DNA from: Georgenia sp. SYP-B2076
GTDB lineage: Bacteria > Actinomycetota > Actinomycetes > Actinomycetales > Actinomycetaceae
Reading direction: 5' to 3'
Assembly (NCBI RefSeq): GCF_003991205.1
Contig: NZ_RXOZ01000036.1
Span: 62,001 to 126,000, forward strand
DNA length: 64,000 bases
Below are positions 7,500-15,926 of this stretch, piece by piece (within the stretch, counting starts at the first letter, position 1; each line of letters starts with the position of its first letter). Position numbers and translations under genes: made by a program. Below the pieces are notes generated by a model, which saw only the letters and a list, made by a program, of their open reading frames with translations, made no database searches and was not told the DNA's origin.

Positions 7500-8812
7500 T
7501 GCGCCGCCTCCTTGGCGGCCCACACCCGCAGGACCTCCACCCGCCGGTCGTCCATCTGCTGGACGTGGAGGACGACGCCGCTCACCTCGACCTCGTCGCC
7601 CGCGCGCGGGATCCGGCCCAGGCGGTCCATGACGAGGCCGCCGAGGGTCTCGTAGGGCCCGTCGTCGGGCACCCGCAGGCCGGCCTTGCGGGCCAGCTCG
7701 TCGGGGCGGAACCCGCCGGGGACCACCCAGGTGCCGCCGGGCCCGGCGTGGGCGCCGGAGCGGCGCCGGTCGTGCTCGTCGGCGACGTCGCCCACGAGCT
7801 CCTCGACGACGTCCTCGAGGGTGACGAGGCCCGAGGTGCCGCCGTACTCGTCGACGACCAGGGCCATCTGGAGGCCCTCGTCCCGCAGCTGCACGAGCAA
7901 CGGGGCCAGCGGGAGGGTCTCGGGGACGCGGGGCGCGTCGACCATGAGGGAGGAGGACGCGACGGGCACATCGCCGCGGCGCTCGTGGGGCACCGCGATG
8001 GCCCGGCGCAGGTGGACCAGGCCGAGGACGTCGTCGTTGTCCTCACCGATCACGGGGAAGCGCGAGTGGCCCGTGTCCCGCGCGAGGCGCACCACGTCCG
8101 CGGCGGTCTCGTCCCGGGCGAGCGTGCGCATGCGGCCCCGATCCGTCATGACGTCCACGGCGGTGAGCGCGCCCAGGCCGATCGACCTGGTCAGCAGTGT
8201 CGCGGTGGAGACGTCGAGGGTGCCCTGCTCGGCCGAGCGGCGCACGAGCGCCGCCAGCTCGGAGGCGGAGCGGCCGCCGGAGAGCTCCTCCGCGGCCTCC
8301 ACGCCGAAGCGGTGCAGGATCGCGTTCGCGGAGCCGTTCAGGCCGGTGATGACCGGCCGGAGCGCGCGGGTGAACACCCGCTGCACCGGTGCGGCGTACC
8401 CGGCGGCGGCCAGCGGGTCCGCCAGGGCGAGGTTCTTCGGGACGAGCTCGCCGAAGACCATGGAGAAGGCGTTCACCGCCACGAGCGAGAGGACGACGGC
8501 GGTGGCCGAGGCCGCCGTGGTGGCGAGGCCGGCGCTGCCCAGCGGCCCCGTCAGCAGGGTCACGAGCGCGGACTGGGTGGTGTAGCCCAGCAGGATGGTG
8601 GTCAGCGTGATGCCCACCTGGGCGCTGGACAGCTCGAGCGAGAGGTGCTTGAGCGCCCGGCCGACGCCCACGGCCCGCCGGTCCCCCGCCGCGATGCGCC
8701 GCTCGACGGTGGAGGGGTCCAGGGCGACGAGCGAGAACTCCGCCGCGACGAACACCGCCGTGCCGGCCGTGAGGACGACTCCCAGGGCGACGAGGAGCCA
8801 CTCCGTCAGCAT
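7496..8812 (-). CDS. CNNM/CorC-like hemolysin-family membrane protein with CBS and CorC domains
   Basis: 438 residues. Residues ~1-200 form the DUF21/CNNM membrane region, opening with LLVALGVVLTAGTAVFVAAE and containing the family motif FGELVPKNLALA. CBS domains follow (residues ~215-340; DEYGGTSGLVTLEDVVEELVG is the canonical second CBS). The C-terminal ~85 residues form a CorC-type domain. Length is typical. It is the upstream gene of a two-gene operon with the shorter paralogue, overlapping by GTGA. Suggested role is divalent-cation efflux or homeostasis, from family knowledge only. Confidence 0.92.
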   Translation of the reverse strand: MLTEWLLVALGVVLTAGTAVFVAAEFSLVALDPSTVERRIAAGDRRAVGVGRALKHLSLELSSAQVGITLTTILLGYTTQSALVTLLTGPLGSAGLATTAASATAVVLSLVAVNAFSMVFGELVPKNLALADPLAAAGYAAPVQRVFTRALRPVITGLNGSANAILHRFGVEAAEELSGGRSASELAALVRRSAEQGTLDVSTATLLTRSIGLGALTAVDVMTDRGRMRTLARDETAADVVRLARDTGHSRFPVIGEDNDDVLGLVHLRRAIAVPHERRGDVPVASSSLMVDAPRVPETLPLAPLLVQLRDEGLQMALVVDEYGGTSGLVTLEDVVEELVGDVADEHDRRRSGAHAGPGGTWVVPGGFRPDELARKAGLRVPDDGPYETLGGLVMDRLGRIPRAGDEVEVSGVVLHVQQMDDRRVEVLRVWAAKEAAQ

Positions 8813-9223
8813 GCCGCCCCCCGTGGGGGCCGCTGGCCCCGCGAGCCGGGGGCGGGCCGGGATGGCCGGGGCAGGACTGGTTCAGGAGGGTCGGCGCGAT
8901 GTCGGCCGCGGCGGGGGCGTCGCATGGTAGGTCGAGTGTACGAGGCGGCCCGCGGCGCGCGCCCGGCGGGCCCGCCGGCCGCCGGGGCCCGATCGTTATT
9001 CATGGCGGCCGCCGTCCGGACCGCTCCGACGCGCGTGAAGGGCCCTTGGTCCCGATGTCCGCGTGACGTCACCTTGACCCGGGCTTGGCGGGCCCGGCCG
9101 CGCGGACTTCGCAGAACGAGATATTCGGCCTGATGGCCCCCGCAGAGGTCCGGTTCGCGCCGTCCATCGCATAATCTTGAAGGGATCTTCGTCACACCCC
9201 CCCTGAAAGAGGGCGATTTCCGA
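8813..9223. other. Divergent intergenic region between the CNNM operon and kgd
   Basis: About 410 bases with no supported gene. It should hold promoters for both directions. On the plus strand TAATCT at 9172-9177 is a good -10 candidate for kgd. A perfect 10-bp palindrome GTGACGTCAC lies at 9063-9072. Base composition is as GC-rich as the surroundings except 9115-9200, which is noticeably AT-richer, as expected of a promoter. Confidence 0.6.
9172..9177 (+). promoter_or_regulatory. Candidate -10 element for kgd
   Basis: TAATCT inside CATAATCTTG, about 47 bases before the GTG start, in the most AT-rich stretch of the intergenic region. No good -35 hexamer is seen 17-18 bases upstream, which is common for actinobacterial promoters. 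Confidence 0.4.
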
Positions 9224-12200
9224 GTGTCCACCCAGGAACACCACGACCAGATGGCTGCCTTCGGCGCCAACGAATGGCTCATCGAGGAGCTCTACGAGAA
9301 GTACCGCAAGGACAAGGGGTCGGTCGACCCTGCGTGGTGGGACTTCTTCGCGGACTACGAGGGGGGTGCCAACGGCGGCGACAACGGCGCCGCCAGGCCG
9401 GCCCCGGCGAAGCACTCGGGCACCACCACGGCCCCGGCGACGACGGAGCCCCGTCCCGACGGCGCGCCGGCGCCCACGGCCCCCGCCGACGCTGCGGTCA
9501 CCCGCGAGCGCGCCACGACGCCCCTGTCCCGCGTCGACGCGCGGACGGAGCAGCCGGCGACGGAGCACGTGCGGGCCGACCTGCCGCCCGCCCCGCCCGT
9601 CGCGGCCCAGCCCGCCACCGCGCCCTACGCGGAGCGTCCCGCCCAGCGGGCCACCGCGGCGCAGGCGCACGGGGACGACGAGACGGTCAGGCTGCGCGGC
9701 GTCGCCGCCCGGACCGTGACGAACATGGAGGCCAGCATCGAGGTGCCGGTCGCCACGAGCGTCCGGGCCGTGGCCGCGAAGGTGATGGTCGACAACCGGA
9801 TCGTCATCAACAACCATCTGAAGCGCTCGCGCGGCGGGAAGATCTCCTTCACGCACCTCATCGGCTTCGCCATGGTCGAGGCGCTCGGCCAGATGCCCGA
9901 CATGAACTACTCGTACACCCAGACCGAGGACGGCAAGCCGGCCGTCTTCCAGCCCGCGCACGTGGGCTTCGGCCTGGCCATCGACCTGCCCAAGCCGGAC
10001 GGCACGCGCTCCCTCGTGGTGCCCTCCGTCAAGAGAGCCGACGAGATGGACTTCGCCCAGTTCTGGGCGGCGTACGAGGAGCTGGTGCGCAAGGCGCGCA
10101 ACAACAAGCTCACCGTCGAGGACTACGCCGGGACCACGATCTCGCTGACCAACCCCGGCGGCATCGGCACCGTGCACTCGATCCCCCGCCTGATGAAGGG
10201 CCAGGGCACGATCATCGGCGTCGGGGCCATGGACTACCCCGCCGAGTACGCCGGCACCTCCCCCACGGCCCTCGCGCGCCTCGGCGTCTCCAAGGTCCTG
10301 ACCCTGACCTCGACGTACGACCACCGGATCATCCAGGGCGCGGCGTCGGGCGAGTTCCTCAAGATCATCGAGGCCAAGCTCCTGGGCACGGACGGGTTCT
10401 ACGACCGCGTCTTCACCGCGCTGCGCGTCCCCTACGAGCCGGTGCGCTGGCTCCGGGACATCGAGTACGACCCCGACACGGAGCTGGGCAAGCCCGCGCG
10501 CATCGCGGAGCTCATCCACGCCTACCGCTCCCGCGGGCACCTCATCGCGGACACGGACCCGCTGGCCTACCGCCAGCGCCGCCACCCCGACCTCGACGTC
10601 GCGAGCTACGGCCTCACGCTGTGGGACCTGGACCGGAAGTTCCCCACGGGCGGCTTCGGCGGGGCGGCGCGGCTCACGCTGCGCGAGATCCTCAGCCAGC
10701 TGCGCGACGCGTACTGCCGCACCACCGGCATCGAGTACATGCACATCGCCGACGGCGCGCAGCGCCGCTGGTTCCAGGAGAAGCTCGAGGCCCCGTACGC
10801 CAAGCCGACGAGCGAGCAGCAGCTGCAGATCCTGAGCCGGCTCAACGCCGCCGAGGCCTTCGAGACGTTCCTGCAGACCAAGTACGTCGGGCAGAAGCGC
10901 TTCTCCCTCGAGGGCGGGGAGTCCCTGATCCCGCTGCTGGCCACCGTGCTGACCGGCGCGGCGGAGGAGGGCCTGGACGAGGTGGGCATCGCCATGGCCC
11001 ACCGCGGCCGCCTCAACGTCCTGGCGAACATCGCCGGGAAGTCCTACGGGCAGATCTTCTCCGAGTTCGAGGGCAACCAGGACCCCCGCACCGTGCAGGG
11101 CTCCGGGGACGTGAAGTACCACCTGGGCACGGTGGGCATGTTCACCGCGCCGCAGGGCGAGCAGACCCGGGTCTACCTCGCCGCGAACCCCTCCCACCTC
11201 GAGGCCGCCGACGGCGTCATCGAGGGCGTGGTCCGCGCCAAGCAGGACCGCATCGACCTCGGCGAGCAGGGCTTCTCCGTGCTGCCCGTGATCATCCACG
11301 GCGACGCCGCCTTCGCGGGCCAGGGCGTGGTGACGGAGACGCTGCAGCTCTCCCAGCTGCGCGGCTACCGCACCGGCGGCACGGTGCACATCGTCGTGAA
11401 CAACCAGATCGGCTTCACCACGGCGCCGTCGAGCTCGCGCTCGTCGTACTACACGACCGACATCGCCAAGGGCCTGGGCGTCCCGATCTTCCACGTCAAC
11501 GGCGACGACCCGGAGGCCGTGGCCCGCGTGGCGGAGCTGGCGTTCGAGTACCGCCAGACGTTCCACAAGGACGTCATCGTGGACCTCGTGTGCTACCGCC
11601 GTCGCGGCCACAACGAGGGCGACGACCCCTCGATGACGCAGCCGGTGATGTACTCCCTCATCGAGAACAAGCGCTCGGTGCGCAAGCTCTACACCGAGTC
11701 CCTCATCGGGCGCGGCGACCTGACCGCCGAGCAGGCCGAGGAGGCGCTGAAGGACTACAAGCGCGAGCTCGAGCGGGCCTTCACGGAGACCCGCGAGGGC
11801 GGGTGGACCGCGGAGGGCTCCTCCGACCAGGTCAAGGGCCTGGAGCGGCCGGAGTCCCAGCACGAGGACGCCGGCGTCATGGTGGGCTGGCAGACCGCGG
11901 TGACCCCGCAGGTCCTCGAGCGCATCGGGCAGGCGCACGTGCGCCCGCCCGAGGGCTTCGCCGTGCACCCCAAGCTGGCCCAGCTCCTCGAGCGTCGCGA
12001 CAAGATGTCGCGGGACGGCGGCATCGACTGGGGCTACGGCGAGATCCTCGCGTTCGGCTCGCTGCTCATGGAGGGCACGCCCGTGCGCCTGGCCGGCCAG
12101 GACAGCCGCCGCGGCACGTTCGTCCAGCGCCACGCGGTGCTCCACGACCACACCTCGGGTGCGGAGTGGACGCCGCTGATGTACCTCACGCCCGACCAGG

Positions 12201-13051
12201 CCAAGTTCTGGATCTACGACTCCTCGCTGAGCGAGTACGCGGCCATGGCGTTCGAGTACGGGTACTCGGTAGAGCGGCCGGACGCCCTCGTGCTGTGGGA
12301 GGCCCAGTTCGGTGACTTCGCCAACGGCGCCCAGACCGTCATCGACGAGTTCATCTCCTCCTCGGAGCAGAAGTGGGGCCAGCGGTCCTCGCTCGTGCTG
12401 CTGCTGCCGCACGGCTACGAGGGCCAGGGGCCGGACCACTCCTCCGCCCGCATCGAGCGCTACCTGCAGATGTGCGCGGAGGAGAACATGGTGGTGGCCC
12501 AGCCGTCCACCCCGGCGAACCACTTCCACATGCTGCGCCGGCAGGCCTACGCCCGCCCCCGCAAGCCCCTCATCGCCTTCACCCCGAAGCAGCTGCTGCG
12601 CCTCAAGGCCGCCGCGTCGCCGGTGGAGGAGTTCACGAACGGCACGTTCCGCCCGGTGATCGGCGAGGTCGAGCCCCGCGTGCTGGACGGCGCGGACCAG
12701 GTGGACCGGGTGCTGCTGTGCTCGGGGCGCGTGTACTACGACCTGGCCGCGAAGCGGATCAAGGACGAGGACCCGCGCACCGCGATCGTGCGCCTCGAGC
12801 AGCTCTACCCGCTCGACGGCGACGCGATCCGCGCCGAGCTCGACACGTTCCCGGGCGCCGAGCTGGTGTGGGTGCAGGACGAGCCGGAGAACCAGGGGCC
12901 GTGGACGTTCGTCAGCGACCACCTGCCCGAGCTGGTCGGCCGCGAGCTGCGCGTGGTCTCCCGCCCGGCGGCGGCCTCGCCGTCGACCGGCTCGCACAAG
13001 CGCCACGGCCAGGAGGGGGCCGACCTGACGGCGCGCGCGTTCGCCCGCTGA
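9224..13051 (+). CDS. kgd: Multifunctional 2-oxoglutarate decarboxylase/dehydrogenase E1-E2 (Kgd/OdhA type)
   Basis: 1275 residues; links 2-oxoglutarate to succinyl-CoA (or succinate semialdehyde) in the TCA cycle. Domain order is that of actinobacterial fused enzymes. An N-terminal E1 peptide (NEWLIEELYEKYRKD, residues ~14-28) is followed by a Pro/Ala-rich linker (~45-145). An E2-like succinyltransferase core carries the catalytic TYDHRIIQG near residue 365. The thiamine-diphosphate E1 part contains MAHRGRLNVLANI, GDAAFAGQGVV and NNQIGFTT. There is no lipoyl domain, as usual for this class. Start is GTG at 9224, giving MSTQEHHDQ; a purine-rich GAAAGAGGG lies about 10 bases upstream. The gene is monocistronic, ending at a strong hairpin at 13078-13120. 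Confidence 0.96.
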   Translation: MSTQEHHDQMAAFGANEWLIEELYEKYRKDKGSVDPAWWDFFADYEGGANGGDNGAARPAPAKHSGTTTAPATTEPRPDGAPAPTAPADAAVTRERATTPLSRVDARTEQPATEHVRADLPPAPPVAAQPATAPYAERPAQRATAAQAHGDDETVRLRGVAARTVTNMEASIEVPVATSVRAVAAKVMVDNRIVINNHLKRSRGGKISFTHLIGFAMVEALGQMPDMNYSYTQTEDGKPAVFQPAHVGFGLAIDLPKPDGTRSLVVPSVKRADEMDFAQFWAAYEELVRKARNNKLTVEDYAGTTISLTNPGGIGTVHSIPRLMKGQGTIIGVGAMDYPAEYAGTSPTALARLGVSKVLTLTSTYDHRIIQGAASGEFLKIIEAKLLGTDGFYDRVFTALRVPYEPVRWLRDIEYDPDTELGKPARIAELIHAYRSRGHLIADTDPLAYRQRRHPDLDVASYGLTLWDLDRKFPTGGFGGAARLTLREILSQLRDAYCRTTGIEYMHIADGAQRRWFQEKLEAPYAKPTSEQQLQILSRLNAAEAFETFLQTKYVGQKRFSLEGGESLIPLLATVLTGAAEEGLDEVGIAMAHRGRLNVLANIAGKSYGQIFSEFEGNQDPRTVQGSGDVKYHLGTVGMFTAPQGEQTRVYLAANPSHLEAADGVIEGVVRAKQDRIDLGEQGFSVLPVIIHGDAAFAGQGVVTETLQLSQLRGYRTGGTVHIVVNNQIGFTTAPSSSRSSYYTTDIAKGLGVPIFHVNGDDPEAVARVAELAFEYRQTFHKDVIVDLVCYRRRGHNEGDDPSMTQPVMYSLIENKRSVRKLYTESLIGRGDLTAEQAEEALKDYKRELERAFTETREGGWTAEGSSDQVKGLERPESQHEDAGVMVGWQTAVTPQVLERIGQAHVRPPEGFAVHPKLAQLLERRDKMSRDGGIDWGYGEILAFGSLLMEGTPVRLAGQDSRRGTFVQRHAVLHDHTSGAEWTPLMYLTPDQAKFWIYDSSLSEYAAMAFEYGYSVERPDALVLWEAQFGDFANGAQTVIDEFISSSEQKWGQRSSLVLLLPHGYEGQGPDHSSARIERYLQMCAEENMVVAQPSTPANHFHMLRRQAYARPRKPLIAFTPKQLLRLKAAASPVEEFTNGTFRPVIGEVEPRVLDGADQVDRVLLCSGRVYYDLAAKRIKDEDPRTAIVRLEQLYPLDGDAIRAELDTFPGAELVWVQDEPENQGPWTFVSDHLPELVGRELRVVSRPAAASPSTGSHKRHGQEGADLTARAFAR

Positions 13052-13077
13052 GCAGGCGGCCGCCCCGCGGCCGAGCG

Positions 13078-13120
13078 TGAGGGGCCAGGACAGGACATCG
13101 CGTCCAGTCCTGGCCCCTCA
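13078..13120. terminator. Long stem-loop terminator after kgd
   Basis: Arms 13078-13096 and 13102-13120 pair at 18 of 19 positions around a 5-base loop (ATCGC). It starts 27 bases after the kgd stop. There is no T-tract, as usual in high-GC actinobacteria. Confidence 0.8.
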
Positions 13121-13584
13121 CCCCACCCACCGCCGGCGAGCGGTCAAGTACTCGCAGGCGTGCCGCGGCGAGCGGCCTGCGAGGAGCAGCCTCGTCACCG
13201 GCGAGCATCAAGTACTCGCGCCTCCGCGCACCGGTCGCGCTCGGCGGGACGAGGTCATGCTCGGCGATCTACGACCTCGTCCGGCGGCGCACTACCGGTC
13301 GGCGGCGGCCGCTCCGGCGTCGGCGCAGGCGTGCCCCGGCGCAGTGCTACCGGTCGGCGGCGGCCCCGCGACAGCCCCCGCCCGCGACGGCCCGCGGGTG
13401 CGAACCGCCGCGCGGACCGCCTTCCCTGCCTCATGATTCAAGGATCCCGCCTCGCACCGCCGACGCCGGGCGCCCGTCCCACCGCTGGGACCTGCGGGGC
13501 GCGGCGGGTGTGGCGGGCGGCGCGGGCAACGGGTCCATCCCGCCCGGACCAGGCAAGATGGGTGAGAAGACGACGAGAGGAACG
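13121..13584. other. Intergenic region with dispersed short repeats, no gene seen
   Basis: About 460 bases between the kgd terminator and the SGNH hydrolase. No frame resembles a protein. Two short elements are each present twice: TCAAGTACTCGC at 13144-13155 and 13208-13219, both shortly after GGCGAGC, and a 19-mer beginning CTACCGGTCGG at 13292-13310 and 13347-13365. These may be decayed repeats; no function is apparent. Confidence 0.5.
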
Positions 13585-14184
13585 ATGGTGGGCGACGCCC
13601 AGCTGCGCATCTGCGTGATCGGTGACGAGCTCACGGCCGGGATGGGCGACGCCCGTGGCCTCGGCTGGGTGGGCCGGGTCATGGCCCGCACCCAGACGGA
13701 GGATCCGGCCTTCGTCGCCCAGCTCGCCGTGCCGCACGAGAACACGACGGACCTCTCGGCCCGGTGGGAGGCGGAGTGCCAGCGCCGCTTCACGCCCATG
13801 GCCGACAACCGCCTGGTCCTCGGCCTGGGGTCCGCCGACCTCGACGAGGGCCTGTCCCTCGCCCGCTCGCGCCTGAACCTCGCCAACATCCTCGACGGCG
13901 CCGCCGCGTCGCGCATCGGGTGCTTCGTGGTGGGCCCGCCGCCGCGCACCGACACGGACGTCGAGGCCCAGGCGGCCCTCTCGCAGGCGTTCGCCGACGT
14001 GTGCCAGCGCCGCCACGTGCCCTACGTGGAGACCTTCCAGCCGCTGCGCACGCACGAGCAGTGGCACTCGGACGTCGCCGCCGGGGACGGCCTGCACCCG
14101 GGCCAGGCCGGCTACGGCCTGCTGGCCTGGCTGGTGCTGCACAACGGCTGGCACGCCTGGCTCGGGCTGCCCGACGCCGGCTGA
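13585..14184 (+). CDS. SGNH/GDSL-type hydrolase
   Basis: 199 residues from ATG 13585, chosen because GAGAGGA lies seven bases upstream and the first strand (LRICVIGDELTAG) follows at once; longer in-frame starts add only low-complexity sequence. Block I reads GDEL rather than GDSL, so the usual nucleophile Ser is replaced by Glu-Leu at that spot unless Thr serves. Block V, DGLHPGQAGY near residues 171-180, carries the catalytic Asp-His pair. Members are esterases or lipases acting on acyl or carbohydrate esters; no signal peptide is present, so it should be cytoplasmic. The variant block I makes catalytic activity uncertain. Confidence 0.82.
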   Translation: MVGDAQLRICVIGDELTAGMGDARGLGWVGRVMARTQTEDPAFVAQLAVPHENTTDLSARWEAECQRRFTPMADNRLVLGLGSADLDEGLSLARSRLNLANILDGAAASRIGCFVVGPPPRTDTDVEAQAALSQAFADVCQRRHVPYVETFQPLRTHEQWHSDVAAGDGLHPGQAGYGLLAWLVLHNGWHAWLGLPDAG

Positions 14185-14232
14185 CACACGCCGGTCCCGG
14201 TCCCCGGCCGTGAGGTCCCAGGCGAGGCTGGC

Positions 14233-14238
14233 TACAGT
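14233..14238 (+). promoter_or_regulatory. Candidate -10 for a leaderless moaA mRNA
   Basis: TACAGT ends six bases before the moaA ATG at 14245, which places the expected transcription start at or next to the ATG. No Shine-Dalgarno sequence is seen. Confidence 0.45.
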
Positions 14239-14244
14239 GGGGCA

Positions 14245-15396
14245 ATGCCAGTCGAGCTCGGCCTCCCCCGCCCGCGCACCGCGGCGCCACGGGCCCCCGC
14301 ACCCCCGGCCTCCCGCGGCGCGACGCCCGGGGCCGCCGGCGCGGCCGCGTCACCGGACGTCGCCGGCCGGCCCGCCACGCCCAACCTGGTCGACCGGTTC
14401 GGTCGCGTCGCGCACGACCTGCGCGTCTCGCTGACGGACCGGTGCAACCTGCGCTGCGAGTACTGCATGCCGGCCGAGGGCTTCGACTGGCTGCCCACCC
14501 CGCAGGTCCTCTCCGACGACGAGGTCGTGCGCCTCATCACGGTCGCCGTCGAGCACCTGGGCATCCGGGAGGTGCGCTTCACCGGCGGGGAGCCGCTGCT
14601 GCGCAAGGGCCTCGAGCGCATCATCGCCGCCACCACCGCGCTGCGCACGGACCAAGGACTCGTCCCCGACGTGTCGCTGACCACCAACGCCCTGGGCCTC
14701 GCCCGCCGTGCCGAGGCCCTGGCCGCCGCGGGCCTGACCCGGGTCAACGTCTCGCTGGACTCCGTGGACCGGCAGACCTTCGCGACCCTGACGCGCCGCG
14801 ACCGCCTGCCCGACGTCCTCGCCGGCGTCGCGGCCGCGGCCGCCGCCGGCCTTGCGCCCATCAAGATCAACGCCGTGCTCATGCGCGGCCTCAACGACGC
14901 CGAGGCCCCCGACCTGCTCGCCTTCGCCCTCGAGCGCGGCTACGAGCTGCGGTTCATCGAGCAGATGCCCCTCGGGCCGCCGGAGGCGTGGCACCGCGGG
15001 GACATGGTCACGGCCGAGGAGATCCTGGCCCGGCTGCGCACCCGGTTCGAGCTCACCGCCCCCGACCCCACCGAGCGCGGCGCCGCCCCGGCCGAGCGCT
15101 GGACCGTCGCCCCGGCCGACGGGCTGCCCGGCGGCACCGTCGGGATCATCGCGTCCGTCACCGAGCCGTTCTGCGCCGCCTGCGACCGCACCCGGCTGAC
15201 CGCGGACGGACAGGTGCGCACGTGCCTGTTCGCCCGCACCGAGACGGACCTGCGTGCCCTGCTGCGCGCCGGCGCCGACGACGCCGCGCTGGCGGACCTC
15301 TGGCGCGGGGCCATGTGGGGCAAGCTTCCCGGCCACGGCATCGACGACCCCGGCTTCCTGCAGCCCCAGCGCCCCATGAGCGCAATCGGAGGATGA
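14245..15396 (+). CDS. moaA: GTP 3',8-cyclase MoaA (molybdenum cofactor synthesis)
   Basis: 383-residue radical SAM enzyme that converts GTP to the cyclic intermediate of molybdopterin. The N-terminal [4Fe-4S] site CNLRCEYC supplies Cys67, Cys71 and Cys74; the second cluster uses Cys310, Cys313 and Cys327. [11 protein letters not shown] is the conserved SAM-binding region, and the C-terminus ends in the essential GG. The first ~45 residues are Ala/Pro-rich and may not be conserved. The moaD gene follows after one base, so the two are co-transcribed. The location directly before dmsABC, a molybdoenzyme, fits the supply of its cofactor. All key residues are intact. Confidence 0.96.
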   Translation: MPVELGLPRPRTAAPRAPAPPASRGATPGAAGAAASPDVAGRPATPNLVDRFGRVAHDLRVSLTDRCNLRCEYCMPAEGFDWLPTPQVLSDDEVVRLITVAVEHLGIREVRFTGGEPLLRKGLERIIAATTALRTDQGLVPDVSLTTNALGLARRAEALAAAGLTRVNVSLDSVDRQTFATLTRRDRLPDVLAGVAAAAAAGLAPIKINAVLMRGLNDAEAPDLLAFALERGYELRFIEQMPLGPPEAWHRGDMVTAEEILARLRTRFELTAPDPTERGAAPAERWTVAPADGLPGGTVGIIASVTEPFCAACDRTRLTADGQVRTCLFARTETDLRALLRAGADDAALADLWRGAMWGKLPGHGIDDPGFLQPQRPMSAIGG

Positions 15397-15397
15397 C

Positions 15398-15730
15398 ATG
15401 AGCACCACCACCCACCGCCCCGCCGGCCACCCGGGCGGCGTCGGCACGCACGCCGACGCCCCCGCCCTGACCGTCCACGTGCGCTACTTCGCCGGCGCGG
15501 CCGAGGCGGCCGGCGCCGCCGCGGAGACGCTCGCGCTCCCCGCCGGCGCCACGGCGGCCGACCTCCTCGCCGCGATCCGCGCCGCCCACGGGCCCGCCGT
15601 CGGGCGGGTGCTGGAGATCTCCAGCCTGCTCGTCGACGGCACCGTCCGCGAGGACCACGCCGCCCCGCTGGGCGCCGCGGCGACGACGGTCGTGGGCGTC
15701 GACGTCCTCCCGCCCTTCGCGGGCGGCTGA
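15398..15730 (+). CDS. moaD: Molybdopterin synthase sulfur carrier subunit MoaD
   Basis: 110-residue ubiquitin-fold protein of the ThiS/MoaD family. It ends in PPFAGG, the C-terminal GG that is adenylated and thiocarboxylated to carry sulfur for molybdopterin synthase. The core begins near residue 24 (LTVHVRYFAGAAEAAG); the 23 residues before it are His/Pro/Thr-rich and longer than usual. It begins one base after moaA. Its partner MoaE is encoded on the other strand at 20002-20466, beyond dmsABC. A strong terminator follows. Confidence 0.93.
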   Translation: MSTTTHRPAGHPGGVGTHADAPALTVHVRYFAGAAEAAGAAAETLALPAGATAADLLAAIRAAHGPAVGRVLEISSLLVDGTVREDHAAPLGAAATTVVGVDVLPPFAGG

Positions 15731-15747
15731 GCCGCGCCGAGCGACCA

Positions 15748-15785
15748 CGAAGGCCCCGCCGTCCGCCAGGACGGCGGGGCCTTCG
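15748..15785. terminator. Perfect 17-bp stem-loop after moaAD
   Basis: Arms 15748-15764 and 15769-15785 are perfectly complementary with loop GCCA; it begins 18 bases after the moaD stop. No T-tract. It separates moaAD from dmsABC. Confidence 0.85.
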
Positions 15786-15926
15786 ACGTCCGGCCGACGG
15801 CGGGGGTGTCGCCGTCCGGCGCCGCGTGTCAGGACCATGGCCCTACGGATCGGCGCCGCGGGCCCCGCACGATGAACAGGTCCCCCCCGCTTCCCGCGGG
15901 CACCCTCCCGCCGAGAGGACCGCACC

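Noticed and set aside
9063-9072. Palindrome GTGACGTCAC as a CRP/GlxR site for kgd
   Set aside because: The half-sites are adjacent; CRP-type sites need TGTGA and TCACA separated by about six bases.
8996-13006. 1336-codon open frame antisense to kgd
   Set aside because: Product is Arg/Ala/Val-rich with no domain; it is the usual antisense opening caused by high GC at third codon positions of a real gene.
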